Of a stretch of 64,000 nt of DNA, positions 7,701 to 16,500 are shown in pieces. The position numbers and the translations under genes were made by a program. Positions within the stretch are counted from its first letter, which is position 1, and each line of letters begins with the position of its first letter. Source of the DNA: JAJPHU01 sp035553375 (GTDB taxonomy: Bacteria > Planctomycetota > Planctomycetia > Gemmatales > Gemmataceae); NCBI GenBank assembly GCA_035553375.1, contig DATNCY010000148.1, positions 1 to 64,000 of the forward strand. Direction: 5' to 3'. The notes under the pieces were generated by a model. The model was not told the origin of the DNA and did not search any database. It worked only from the letters and a program-made list of their open reading frames with translations.

Positions 7701-9868
7701 GGCAAGACAAGGGCCGTATTTACCGCGTCTATCCGGTCGGCAAAAAGCTTCGGCGCATCCCTCGCTTGGACCGCCTCGACACGGCGGGACTGGTTGCCGC
7801 CCTCGACAGTCCCAATGGCTGGCAGCGCGACACCGCCCAGCAGATGCTCCTCTGGCGCAAGGATAAAGCCGCCGTTGCTCCACTGGAAAAACTGACAAGC
7901 GATTGTCAGCGACCGCTCGGTCGCGTTCATGCCCTGTGTACGCTCGATGGACTGAATGCTCTGACGCCCGCGCTGCTGCGTCGAGCGCTGACTGATCCGC
8001 ATCCCGGCGTTCGCCGTCATGCGCTTCGGCTGTGCGCGAAGCATTTGGCGAAATCGCCGGAATTGGGGGCCGAATTGGTGAAACGAGTCGGCGATGCCGA
8101 TCCGCAGGTTCGCATGCAACTCGCCTACACGCTCGGCGAGTGGACCGATGCGCGCGCCGGCGAGGCGTTGGGGCAACTCGCCCTACGAGATGCCGGCGAT
8201 CGCTTCCTCACGGCTGCCGTGATGAGTTCGGTGAATCGCCAGAACCTTGATCGCGTGCTGCTTACCGTGATGAAAAGCGGCGAGAAGACCCCGCCGCCTG
8301 CGGCTCTGGTCGAGAGCCTCCTCCGCATGGCGAACGCCGTGGGCGATACGAAAGCGATGGTCGCTCTGCTGGCGGCGATCGGCACGGCGGAAAAAGGGCG
8401 CTATGCTCCCTGGCAGTTCACCGTTCTGGCGGGTTTGCTCGATAGCCTGGACGAGCGGGGTACACCGTTGAGCCGGCTATCGAAAGAAAACAACGCGGAA
8501 TTGACAGCCGCCCTCAAACAGGTGGCGAAATTGTTCGGCGCGGCGCGGACGATGATGGCCAACAAGCGGGCGGCGATGGCCGACAAGCTGCGCTGTATCC
8601 GGCTGTTGGGTCGTGGCCTGGATCATCAGCAAGAGGATGTCACCGTGTTGGCGAACTTGTTGGTGCCGCAGACGGCCGACGAATTGCAAGCGGCCGCCAT
8701 CGCCGCTCTGGGCCGGTTGCGAACGCCGCAGGTGCCGCAACTGCTGTTACGCGGTTGGAACGGCTACGCGCCGGCGCGGCGAAATCAGACGCTCGACATT
8801 CTTTTCGTTCGTGAAGAGTGGTTGACGGCCACGCTGGAGGCGATTCAACGCAAGCAGATCGCGCCCGGCGAGATCAACGCCGTTCGGCGACAGCGTTTGC
8901 TCGGACACCGCTCCGCCGAGGTCCGCCGCCGTGCGGCCAAACTGTTCGCCGATGCCGTCAATCCCGACCGGCAGAAGGTGATCGACGCTTATCAGCCGGT
9001 ACTGGCGATGCACGGCGACGCCAAGCGCGGCGTCACGCTTTTCGGCAAGCATTGCGCCGCCTGTCATCAACTCGGCGGCGTCGGCAACGCCGTCGGTCCC
9101 GACCTGGCTTCGCTGGGAGACAAATCGCCGCAGGCGCTGTTGATCGCCATTCTCGATCCCAATCGCGCGGTGGAAACTCGTTACGTCGGCTACTCGGCCA
9201 CCACCAAGGGAGGCCGAGTGTTCACGGGCGTGCTGGCCGGCGAGACCGGCAACAGCATCACCCTGATCGCGGCGGACGGCAAGAAGCAAGTGATCCTGCG
9301 CGGCGATCTCGACGAATTGACCAGTTCCGGGAAGTCCGCCATGCCGGAAGGACTGGAGAAAGACATCAAAGCCGAAGACATGGCCGACCTGATCGCGCAC
9401 ATCCGCTCGGTTGGCCCGCAAGTGAAACCAAAGACGTTCGCGGGAAACAAACCGGAATTGGTGCGTCCGGGGCGAGATGGTTCGCTGCTTCTGTCCGGGA
9501 CCAACGGCGAGATTTATGGTCGCACGGTCGTACTGGAAAAGAAGTACGGCAATCTCGGCTATTGGAGCAGCGAGGACGATCACGTCATCTGGTCGGTCGA
9601 AGTGACGCGGCCCGGCAAGTACGCGGTGTGGCTGGACTGGGCGTGTGAAGACAGTTCAGCCGGCAAAATGTTCCTGCTGCAAGCCGGTGCCAATCAACTG
9701 ACGGGCAAGGTGGCCTCGACCGGAAGCTGGGACGTTTATCGCCAAGCGAAGGTCGGCGAAATCGTCCTGCCGGCGGGACGGCAACGGTTGACCTTTCGCT
9801 CGGCCCGGCGGATATTCAACCCGTTAATCGATCTGAAATCGATCAAACTCGTGCCGCTGAAACCGTAG
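4730..9868 (+). CDS. Giant PVC-type heme-binding dehydrogenase with deacetylase-like N-terminus
   Basis: 1712 residues, exported (signal peptide to about residue 23, ARAADG). Modules in order: a NodB/polysaccharide-deacetylase-like region (about 30-330) with an AIDDM acidic pair and the HTIDHP motif; three FG-GAP/VCBS-type calcium loops (LDLDNDGYMD, RDVDGDGRCE, VDIDEDGHED, about 355-570); the PVC membrane-bound dehydrogenase beta-propeller (about 625-1015, with EDTDGDGKYDKATVF and HRVNGLVWGLDNWIYCANG); HEAT repeats (about 1040-1400); a c-type cytochrome with CAACH at 1442-1446 and a likely Met ligand in SAMPEGL; and a C-terminal beta-sandwich that looks carbohydrate-binding (about 1565-1712). 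It should oxidise an extracytoplasmic substrate, probably a sugar, passing electrons to the heme. The NodB-like start is an unusual addition. A palindromic repeat is translated in frame at 6167-6217. Confidence 0.85.
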   Translation: MFSPRCVYLLTLLLLAPLSARAADGNRLTYLDGSDPYYVSRRSPRLITPQWVGEEGVDAVVVLAIDDMREPAKYEKFLRPILQRLKRIDGRAPVSIMTNQIDPKDAQLQAWLKEGLSLETHTIDHPCPFFKGGDFAKARSTYERCVDLMSTVPDSRPVAFRMPCCDSLNTPSPRHFAEIFNRTTAKGNFLTIDSSVFNLLTSNDPELPRELVIDEDGQDRFRKYLPADRTFVNTIENYPYPYVLGQKCWEFPCVMPSDWVAQHRQQSSNPVTVRDWKAAVDATLIKRGVFCLVFHPHGWIRNEQIVDLIEHAATKHGKKVKFLTFREAQERINKHLLGGQSLRAADGGDKGVRLLDLDNDGYMDVVIGNDKVRQTRRWSPKKRAWITGDFPVSLVGVEAHFGIVRPDRGPSLLMRNGEAGGAWYFDGAKWVSDAGLLVGLPAGGVKGKDGGIRLRDVDGDGRCELIVSNDKEQSIYRWVSPSPPTPLPRVQGRGEKSGWVKLPFALPKGTAIVNAAGQDNGLRFVDIDEDGHEDVIFSNEDRYSLHLFTSMKEGWSRRVLSGKRGDKGEIPAITRAGANNGAFFYSRHLWVNNEHTTLLKDNVERRSFNELLAGVVSSAKTPQASLHAMQTRPGFVAELVAAEPLVQSPIAFAWGADGKLWVVEMGDYPLGLDNKGKPGGRVKYLEDTDGDGKYDKATVFLDGLSYPTNVMPWRKGVLVTCAPDILYAEDTKGTGKADVRVPLYTGFIQGNPQHRVNGLVWGLDNWIYCANGDSGGKIKSVKTGTTIDLRGRDLRIRPDDGALDAQAGQTQYGRSRDDWGNWFGCNNSNPMYHFALADHYIRRNPHLAAPDPRVMVSVTPGAAAVYPISRTLPRFNDPNAANHFTSACSVIVYRDELFGQAFADSTFVSEPVHNLIHREIMTPRGVTFTSRRAADEQKSEFLASSDNWFRPTSIQTGPDGALWVADMYRAVIEHPEWIPRDWQKRLDLRAGQDKGRIYRVYPVGKKLRRIPRLDRLDTAGLVAALDSPNGWQRDTAQQMLLWRKDKAAVAPLEKLTSDCQRPLGRVHALCTLDGLNALTPALLRRALTDPHPGVRRHALRLCAKHLAKSPELGAELVKRVGDADPQVRMQLAYTLGEWTDARAGEALGQLALRDAGDRFLTAAVMSSVNRQNLDRVLLTVMKSGEKTPPPAALVESLLRMANAVGDTKAMVALLAAIGTAEKGRYAPWQFTVLAGLLDSLDERGTPLSRLSKENNAELTAALKQVAKLFGAARTMMANKRAAMADKLRCIRLLGRGLDHQQEDVTVLANLLVPQTADELQAAAIAALGRLRTPQVPQLLLRGWNGYAPARRNQTLDILFVREEWLTATLEAIQRKQIAPGEINAVRRQRLLGHRSAEVRRRAAKLFADAVNPDRQKVIDAYQPVLAMHGDAKRGVTLFGKHCAACHQLGGVGNAVGPDLASLGDKSPQALLIAILDPNRAVETRYVGYSATTKGGRVFTGVLAGETGNSITLIAADGKKQVILRGDLDELTSSGKSAMPEGLEKDIKAEDMADLIAHIRSVGPQVKPKTFAGNKPELVRPGRDGSLLLSGTNGEIYGRTVVLEKKYGNLGYWSSEDDHVIWSVEVTRPGKYAVWLDWACEDSSAGKMFLLQAGANQLTGKVASTGSWDVYRQAKVGEIVLPAGRQRLTFRSARRIFNPLIDLKSIKLVPLKP
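6167..6217. repeat. Palindromic CCCCTCTCCCC element inside the giant dehydrogenase gene
   Basis: CCCCTCTCCCC at 6183-6193 pairs with GGGGAGAGGGG at 6202-6212. The element and its C-rich flank keep the reading frame open and encode a Pro-rich linker (SPSPPTPLPRVQGRGEKS) between two VCBS-type loops. The composition is unlike the rest of the gene, so it looks inserted. Confidence 0.75.
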
Positions 9869-9888
9869 AAACTTCAACTCGGCACTTA

Positions 9889-9945
9889 CTAGCCCGGAGC
9901 GTCAGCGACGGGTTCCTGTAACCCGTCGCTGACGCTCCGGGCTAG
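9889..9945. repeat. Palindrome family A (AGCCCGGAGC) forming the 3' end of glgA
   Basis: Perfect 26-bp arms (9889-9914 and 9920-9945) with a 5-base loop. Read from the minus strand, the element encodes ARSVSDGLQEPVADAPG and supplies the TAG stop of the glycosyltransferase. Related copies are at 40503-40571, 48131-48186 and 62227-62278. Confidence 0.92.
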
Positions 9946-11178
9946 TCGGTCTTTTTTAGAACGGGCCGACAATTCTCGATAGAAATCGCACGTCCGCTGG
10001 GCAATGCTCGTCCAGCTAAACGAGCGCTCGACGCGCTCGCGCGCTCGCGCGCCCATCGCCGTGCGGCGTTGCGGATCATCGAGAAGACTGTTGATGGCGA
10101 CGGCCAAATCGTGAGCGAAGCGTTCGGCGTCGCGCGGCTCAAAGTCGGTGCCGCCGCGCGCCTCGAACGGCACGAGAAGTCCCGTCTCACCGGGCACGAC
10201 CACTTCCTTGATTCCGCCGACCGCCGAAGCAACCACCGGCGTTCCACATGCCATCGCCTCCAGATTGATGATGCCGAACGGTTCGTACACCGAGGGACAG
10301 ACGAAGAGGGCCGCCTGAGAATACAGCGGAATGATGTCCTCCTTGGGAAGCATCTGAGCGATCCAGACGATCGGATTGGCCGTGCGCCGCCGCGCCTGCT
10401 CCACGGCTTCCGCCATCTCCTGGCCAATTTCCGCCGTATCAGGCGCGCCGGCACAGAGGACCACTTGACTGCCCGCGCGAAGCTGCGGGATGGCGTGGAC
10501 CAGATGAATAATCCCCTTCTGACGGGTGATACGGCCAACGAAGAGGACGAACGGCTTGTCGGGATCGATGCCGTGGCGAACGAGGACAGCGGGGTCGGGC
10601 GTCGGCTTATACTGATTCAGGTCGATGCCATTGTGGATGACGCGGATTCGCTCGCGCGGGACGCCATACAGGGTATGCACATCCTCCCCCATCGCCTCGG
10701 AGACGGCGATGACGCCGTCGGCGTTCTGATAGGCGGTGCGCTCGATCCAGGTGCTGGCCTGATAAGCGGTGCCCAGTTGCTCCACTTTCCAGGGACGATG
10801 CGGTTCCAGCGAGTGCGTGGTCAAGACGAGCGGAGCGCCGGTGAGTTGCTTTGCCAGGCAGCCGGCGAGGTGGGTGTACCACGTATGGCAATGGATCACA
10901 TCGACCGCGCCCAAGGTTCCGATCATAAGCAGATCGCGGGCCAGCGTGTCCATGAATTTGTGGTGGCGCGCATCCTGACAGGGTAACGTGAAGTTCGGCC
11001 GCACTCCCTGGACGGATAGATTCCCGTTCTGGATCGATTGGTCACCGAACGAAAGCACATGGATCGTATGCTCGCCGTTCTCAAGGCGTGTCAGTTCGCG
11101 CGTGAGGTACTCGACGTGGACTCCGGCTCCCCCGTAGATATGCGGAGGATACTCGTTGGTGAGAATCGCGATCCGCAT
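9889..11178 (-). CDS. glgA: Glycogen-synthase-like glycosyltransferase (GT4, actinobacterial GlgA/GlgM type)
   Basis: 429 residues with a GT-B fold. The N-terminus NEYPPHIYGGAGVHVEYL is the glycine-rich loop of the corynebacterial-type glycogen synthase. HCHTWYTHLAG, VIHNGIDLNQYKP, the FVGRITRQKGI motif and the C-terminal E-x7-E segment (VYEPFGIINLEAMACGTPVV) complete the donor site. Homologues use ADP-glucose to build alpha-1,4-glucan or, in actinobacteria, maltose-1-phosphate; which applies here cannot be decided. The last 20 residues (after KKD) and the TAG stop come from a 26-bp-arm palindrome at 9889-9945, so the natural C-terminus probably ended near RELSARSKK. The gene is alone and convergent with the giant dehydrogenase. 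Confidence 0.82.
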   Translation of the reverse strand: MRIAILTNEYPPHIYGGAGVHVEYLTRELTRLENGEHTIHVLSFGDQSIQNGNLSVQGVRPNFTLPCQDARHHKFMDTLARDLLMIGTLGAVDVIHCHTWYTHLAGCLAKQLTGAPLVLTTHSLEPHRPWKVEQLGTAYQASTWIERTAYQNADGVIAVSEAMGEDVHTLYGVPRERIRVIHNGIDLNQYKPTPDPAVLVRHGIDPDKPFVLFVGRITRQKGIIHLVHAIPQLRAGSQVVLCAGAPDTAEIGQEMAEAVEQARRRTANPIVWIAQMLPKEDIIPLYSQAALFVCPSVYEPFGIINLEAMACGTPVVASAVGGIKEVVVPGETGLLVPFEARGGTDFEPRDAERFAHDLAVAINSLLDDPQRRTAMGARARERVERSFSWTSIAQRTCDFYRELSARSKKDRLARSVSDGLQEPVADAPG

Positions 11179-11891
11179 CGGACCCGCTCTCTTTCTGGAT
11201 ACGGATGGAGGGCTGGGAGGGCTGCAACTGCCTCGCTGTTATGCTAGAAGTTCGACGCGCAAGGGACAGACCACTTACCGCAGGGCGAACAAGAGGTAGG
11301 TGCCGCTTGCCGAGCGGCACCTTGTAGGAACAGGTGCCGCTCGGCAAGCGGCACCTACCCCTAAGGTTGTTGAACCGAACCCAGGCGACTAACTCCGCAT
11401 GGACTTGCTGGCCATCGGCATACCACGCAACAACGACAGGAATTTTCGCTCCACCATGTCCGAAGGCGTCAAGCCGTGCCGAGCGTCGGCGATCAGAAAT
11501 TCATCCCCTTCTCCAAGGGGAGTAGGAGCCTTAATCTGGGGGCGGATGAGTTGCTTAAGTTGTTTATCGCGGAGTTTCAGGAGACACCTGCCTTTCGTTG
11601 AGGGAACGTGATTGCGGAGAAGGGCTGTCCGAGGAGCCGGAAGACACCACGGACGCGGATCACCCGAACAACGACACGAGTCATGCAAGTCGCGCAGGGG
11701 CGTCCCCCAACGAAACAGTTCAGTTATGGATAGTAATATTCTCCCTTATGACCATGCCATGCTCCGCTGTGTCCTCCCCTGCTGAAATCGCCTGCTGCTT
11801 GCGAGGAACGCCTCGGCCGGATATGTTCAGGGAGGTTGCTCTTTGGCTGCACACTACATTTGTTTCCCTCCGATTGACGGGGAGGCGCTCC
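11179..11891. other. 713-base interval without a convincing gene
   Basis: Apart from the perfect hairpin at 11295-11359 I see no supported gene. Short open frames exist on both strands (for example a minus-strand frame over 11389-11688 whose end reads EGDEFLIADARHGL), but they lack ribosome sites, recognisable motifs and normal codon use. It may contain degraded coding DNA. The ribosome site GGAGG at 11881-11885 belongs to the next gene. Confidence 0.5.
11295..11359. repeat. Perfect 28-bp inverted repeat (GGTGCCGCTTGCCGAG family)
   Basis: Arms 11295-11322 and 11332-11359 are exact reverse complements with a 9-base loop. Each arm also contains an inner self-complementary CGGCAAGCGG-like segment. 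It lies upstream of both the divergent glgA start and the HEAT gene, so it is not at a gene end like most other palindromes here. Confidence 0.9.
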
Positions 11892-13055
11892 ATGACTCAG
11901 ACCCGCTCGCTCCTGGCCGTGTTCGTTCTGACGATGCTCGCCGTGATTTCGCCGGTTCGCGCCGAGGACGAGGATCCTCCCTTGCGGGGGAAGAAATTGT
12001 CGGAGTGGATTGACCTTCTGCAAAACGGCAAGACCGTTGACCAACGGCGCGTGGGTTTGTTGGCCGTGAAGTTGATTGGGCCGCGCAAGAGTCGCAAGGT
12101 GGTGCCGGCCCTCATCGCCGCCGTGCGCGAGAACACCGAGGTCAAGATTCGCGTTGGAGCCGCCCTCGCCCTGGGAGACATCGCCGGCAAGGCCCGCGCC
12201 GACGATGACATTCCCATCGACAAGATCCGCGACGCCCTGGCGGCCGTGCTGCGCACCGATAAATCCGATCCCGTCCGCGAAGCGTCGGCCCGAGCGCTGG
12301 GTGACATGAAGGACAAGGCACGCGGCGTCAGCGGCGTTTTGGCCGTGGCCCTAAAAGATGCTCACGCCGGCACGCGCACGGCCGCCGCCAACGCGCTGCG
12401 CAAACTCGGTAAGGACGCCACGGAGGTACTCGGCGAATTGCAGACGGCCCTCAAGAACGCCAAGTTGGAGCGCTTGACGCGCATCCACTGCGCGCTCGCT
12501 CTGGGACGCATCGGCGCTCCCGATGCTCTGCCGGCCGTACCGACGCTTAAGGAAGTCCTCGGCAACACCAAGAATGACGGCGAAATTCGCAAAGCCTGCG
12601 CGCAGGCGCTGGGCGAACTCGGCAAGGACGCCAGCGATGCGGTGCCGACGTTGGCCGCCACCTTGACGGCCAAGGATTCCGAACTTGCTCTGCGCCGAGC
12701 GTGTGCCGAAGCGCTGGATCAGATGGGCGCGGATGCCCGCCCCGCTCTGTCCGCTTTGCGGACGGCCCTCAAGGACGACGATCAGTTCGTCCGCTCACTG
12801 AGCCTGCACGCCATCAGCTACATGGGGAAGGAACTCGGTGAGGACCGCAAGACCACGGTTCTGGGCGTCCTCACTTGCATGGATGACAATGTCCTTGAAG
12901 TGCGAGTCGCCGCCATTGAGGCGCTGGGCAATCTCGGCACGGAGGGGCTGGGCGATCAGGCTGCCGCTGTCATCGTCCGTCTTACCGAGGCCAAACGCGA
13001 TCCGCAGAAAGCCGTCAGCAATGCCGCCGAGGTCGCCCTGAAGAAACTTCAATGA
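11892..13055 (+). CDS. Exported HEAT-repeat protein
   Basis: 387 residues. The ATG at 11892 is preceded by GGAGG with six bases of spacing and opens a clear signal peptide (TQTRSLLAVFVLTMLAVISP, ending near VRAED); an open frame extends further upstream but is not credible. The mature part is a run of HEAT/PBS-lyase-like repeats of about 40 residues, visible as recurring phrases such as VRIGAALALGDI-type, ASARALGDMKDKA, ACAQALGELGKDA, ACAEALDQMG and AIEALGNLG. Such alpha-solenoids are protein-binding scaffolds. Nothing in the sequence gives a partner; the next gene on the strand is the DUF4175 giant after 452 bases. Confidence 0.8.
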   Translation: MTQTRSLLAVFVLTMLAVISPVRAEDEDPPLRGKKLSEWIDLLQNGKTVDQRRVGLLAVKLIGPRKSRKVVPALIAAVRENTEVKIRVGAALALGDIAGKARADDDIPIDKIRDALAAVLRTDKSDPVREASARALGDMKDKARGVSGVLAVALKDAHAGTRTAAANALRKLGKDATEVLGELQTALKNAKLERLTRIHCALALGRIGAPDALPAVPTLKEVLGNTKNDGEIRKACAQALGELGKDASDAVPTLAATLTAKDSELALRRACAEALDQMGADARPALSALRTALKDDDQFVRSLSLHAISYMGKELGEDRKTTVLGVLTCMDDNVLEVRVAAIEALGNLGTEGLGDQAAAVIVRLTEAKRDPQKAVSNAAEVALKKLQ

Positions 13056-13507
13056 CAGCTGATGAGAGCAAGGGAAAAGGCCAGCTGCATAGCCGATCCC
13101 GTGGGGTGCGTGAATAGTTTCTGGTATTGTTTTTTCGTTAGCCCAGCCCTTCAGGGCTGGGAGAGGCGGGACGGTAGATTGGTTGGGCCTTCAGACCCTC
13201 CGCCGCCCAGCGTTGCGACTGGAAGGGGCTGAAGCCCCAAACCCGCGACGTGTCGCGCCGCAATCCCCAGCCCTGAAGGGCTGGGCTAACGAAAAATACC
13301 ACAACCCGCGCACGCACCGATCCCATGATCCCATGAACGCTCGGACAATCTGCTTGCCTCTCCGCGCGCCGGCCGCGTACAATCAACTCTCCTGCCTGTC
13401 GTCTCCAGCGGGACGCCTTATGGAAGTGAGGATTTCAGTTTGATGATCGATGAACTGAAATCATCCACACCGAGGAAAAGACATCCTATCTAGGGGGGAT
13501 CTGCGTC
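13056..13507. other. 452-base interval carrying a nested palindrome
   Basis: The interval holds the large inverted repeat at 13122-13300 and then about 200 bases with no recognised gene. A G-rich stretch (GGGGGGAT) at 13493-13500 provides the ribosome site for the gene at 13508. Confidence 0.55.
13122..13300. repeat. Nested inverted repeat: two palindromic AGCCCAGCCCTTCAGGGCTGGG arms
   Basis: The left arm near 13122-13164 and right arm near 13265-13300 are reverse complements over about 30 bases. Each arm is itself a near-perfect palindrome around TTCAGGGCTG or CCTGAAGGG. Between them is another small palindrome, GGGGCTGAAGCCCC. The whole can fold as one long stem or as several short ones. 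Confidence 0.85.
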
Positions 13508-16500
13508 ATGTCCGCGACCATCACCCTTCCTCTCGTTCTGCGCTCCCGCCTCGCGGCCATCCGGCGACGCGCCCGTTTGCTGCGGATCGTGCGCGGTCTC
13601 GGCTTGTTCGTCCTTGTCCTGGGACTATTGGGTGCCGCGGCTTTGCTCGCCGATTATTGGCTCGATCTGCCAGCCCTCGCCCGGCAGATTCTCTTCTCGG
13701 TGTGGATCACCGTGGGTATCGGCCTGTTGCTGGTTGGCGTCATTGTACCGTTGTGCCGGCGCATCGACGCGGCGGCGCTGGCCGCCGTCATCGAGCAGAA
13801 ATATCCCGATCTCGGCGAACGCCTTACCAGCGCCGTCGAACTCGCCGATACACCGACGGAGGGACACGGTTCGCCCGTCCTCATCGCCTTGTTGATGGAC
13901 GAGACGGAGAAGCACAGTTCGCGTCTCGACTTCCGTCCGGCCGTGCCCGCGCGCCGCGCCGGCGTTCTGACGGCGCTGGCCGCTGTCGTGGTGCTGCTGG
14001 TCGCGGCTCCGGCTTTCGTGTGGCCGCAAACCTACGCCGATCTCACCCAACGCTTCCTCCGCCCGTGGTACATTGCGCCGGTACCGGCTCCGTACACCCT
14101 CGACGTGACACCCGGCGATGTGATCGCCGGGCGTGGGCGTTCAATCACCTTGTCCGCGCATCTGACGCCCCGCGATGCTACCATCGCGCTGCCGGTCGGT
14201 AGCACGCTCGTGGTGGTCGATGCCAACGGCAAGGAGACGCGGCAAGCGATGGAGAACGCCGGCAACGGCGATTTCACCATCGCCTACAAGGTGCCCGGCG
14301 ATGTGGCATATCGCATTGAGGCAGGCGAGATTGTCAGCGCGCCGTTCCATGTGACGAGCGTTACGCCGGTCGAGTTGGCGGCGGATAGTCCCCGCATCAC
14401 CGTCACGCCGCCGGCTTATGCGCGGGCCGCGAAGGACGAGGAGACGTTCCGCGGACTCGTCGATCTGTCACCCTTGCAGCACAGCCAAGTTCGCTTCGAT
14501 TTTCGCTTCACCCGGCCAGCCGTGGCGGCGCATCTGGAATGGATGGCGAACGGCCCGCGTCAGCCGGCTGACGCGGTCAGCCATCCGCTGATTCTCAACG
14601 AGGATCGGCAAGGCGGAGTCTTGACGCTGCCGGCGGCGGCGGAGGGAAAGTATCGTGTCGTACTCGAAGCGGAACACGACATTTGCACGCTGTTGCCAGG
14701 CGGAACGATCCGCGTACGGCCCGATCAACCGCCGACCGTCCTCAAGTTCGCCGGCAAGGAAGACTTGAAAGCCGTTCTGCCCTATGAACGTGTTCCGCTG
14801 GAACTGGAAGCGACCGACGACATTGCCGTGGCCGGCGTCGAGCTTGAGTATCGCGTCAACGATGGCAAAGCGGTTCGCCAGCCGCTGACTCTGCAAGGCG
14901 GCGATACGCCGTCGGCGGTCGCCAAACACTTTTTGGAACTGGCCGGCAAGGTCAAGGAGGACGATCGCGTCCACTATCGCTTCCACGTCCGCGATAATCT
15001 GCCGAAGGAATACCAGGGGCCGCATGTTATCGTTTATCCGCCGGATCGCTGGCTGACGCTGCAAGTGGCGCGGCACGGCGCTCCGCTCAAGGAGCAGGAA
15101 ATCCTCGCCCAGCGCAAGGAAATCAATCGCAAGTTAGACGCCATCAAGGAAGCGCTGCTTCAGGAGAAGCGCGGCGTTAACAAGGTGCAAAAGGAGACGC
15201 GCGATCAGGCGACGCTGCCGCCGGAACAGGCTGAGCAAGTCCAACAACTCCAGCAGGACAATCGCAGCAGTCAGAAGGCTCTGCGCGATGTGGCCCAGAC
15301 CGCCGAGGTCACGCCGGTCCTGTATCCCATCGCCGATTTGGCCCGCGAAGTGGCCAATGAAGAGATGAACACGAGCCAGAAGGCACTCGATCAAGCGCCG
15401 CGCCAGCCCTCGCCGCGAGAACGCACGCGCCAACTCGACAAGGCCGACGAGCAACTGGCTTCCGCCGTCAAGCGGCTGGATGAGTTGAAAAAAGCCAACG
15501 ACAAGCTGGCGCAGGAACGGCTCGACCAGGCCAAGCTGGAGACGCTGGCCGACCGCGAGAAACAGTTGGCCGAGCAAGCCGCGGAGGTGGCCGCCAAGCA
15601 CCCCCTGCTCGATCCCTCGGTCAAGCCACTGGTCGAGAAGATTAAACGCGAACAGGCTGAGGTCGCCGCCGAACTGGAGCGATTGGCGCAGCAGAGCGAA
15701 CTGTTGAAGCAAGCACTCGACCAGGCCCGCGCGGAGCAGACGAGAAAGATGGCCGAACACGCCCGCGACCTTGCGCAAGCGCAGCGCGAGTTGGCCAAGG
15801 CGGAAGCCGAGACCGAGCGCCAGCGCAACGCGGATCGGTTGGCGGACCTGGCCCGCAAGCAGCAGGAACTCGCCGAGCAACAGGCGAAGCTAGCGCAGGA
15901 GACGCGCCTGCCCGCGAAGACAACCCAGACGACGCCGCTGAAACCCGAAGAATCTCAGCACGCTGCCGACGCCCTCAAGCAAGGCGATGCGCAAGAGGCT
16001 GTCAAGCATCAAGATCAGGCGGCCCGCGATCTCGAACGACTTGCCCAGGCATTCGAGCGGGCGATCAAGGTGTCGGCCGATCCCAAGGAGGCGGCTCGAC
16101 AACTGGCGCAGGTCGAGAAGGCGCTGCGCCAGCGTGTGCAAGAGGAGACGGCGAAGAAGGACAGCAAGCAACCGCTGACCGAACGCCTGAAGGCGCTGCA
16201 AGAGGAGCAGAACGCCATCCGGCAGGCGGCGGAACAACTGTCGGTACCGCGAAATAATGCCGACGCCAACAAGGTGAAACGACAAATCGCCGAGCGCGCG
16301 GTGCAGGCGGAGGAGGCGCTCAAGAAGCAGGACGCGCCGCAGGCGCAGGCGCAGATGGACGAAACGCGGAAATTGCTCAATCGGCTGGCGGATCTGCTGC
16401 CCAATTTGCAGCAGCGCCGGCAGCAAGCTCAGCAAGAGATCGCTCGCTTGCGCCGCCATCAAGAGGAAATCGCTCGCCAGGTCGAGCAGATCAAGAAAGA

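Noticed and set aside
6521..8176. A 551-codon open frame opposite the giant dehydrogenase
   Set aside because: The plus strand carries clear dehydrogenase motifs over the same bases; the minus reading has no recognisable domain.
11598..11891. N-terminal extension of the HEAT-repeat protein
   Set aside because: It would place about 98 unlikely residues before a clear signal peptide, and GGAGG stands before the ATG at 11892.
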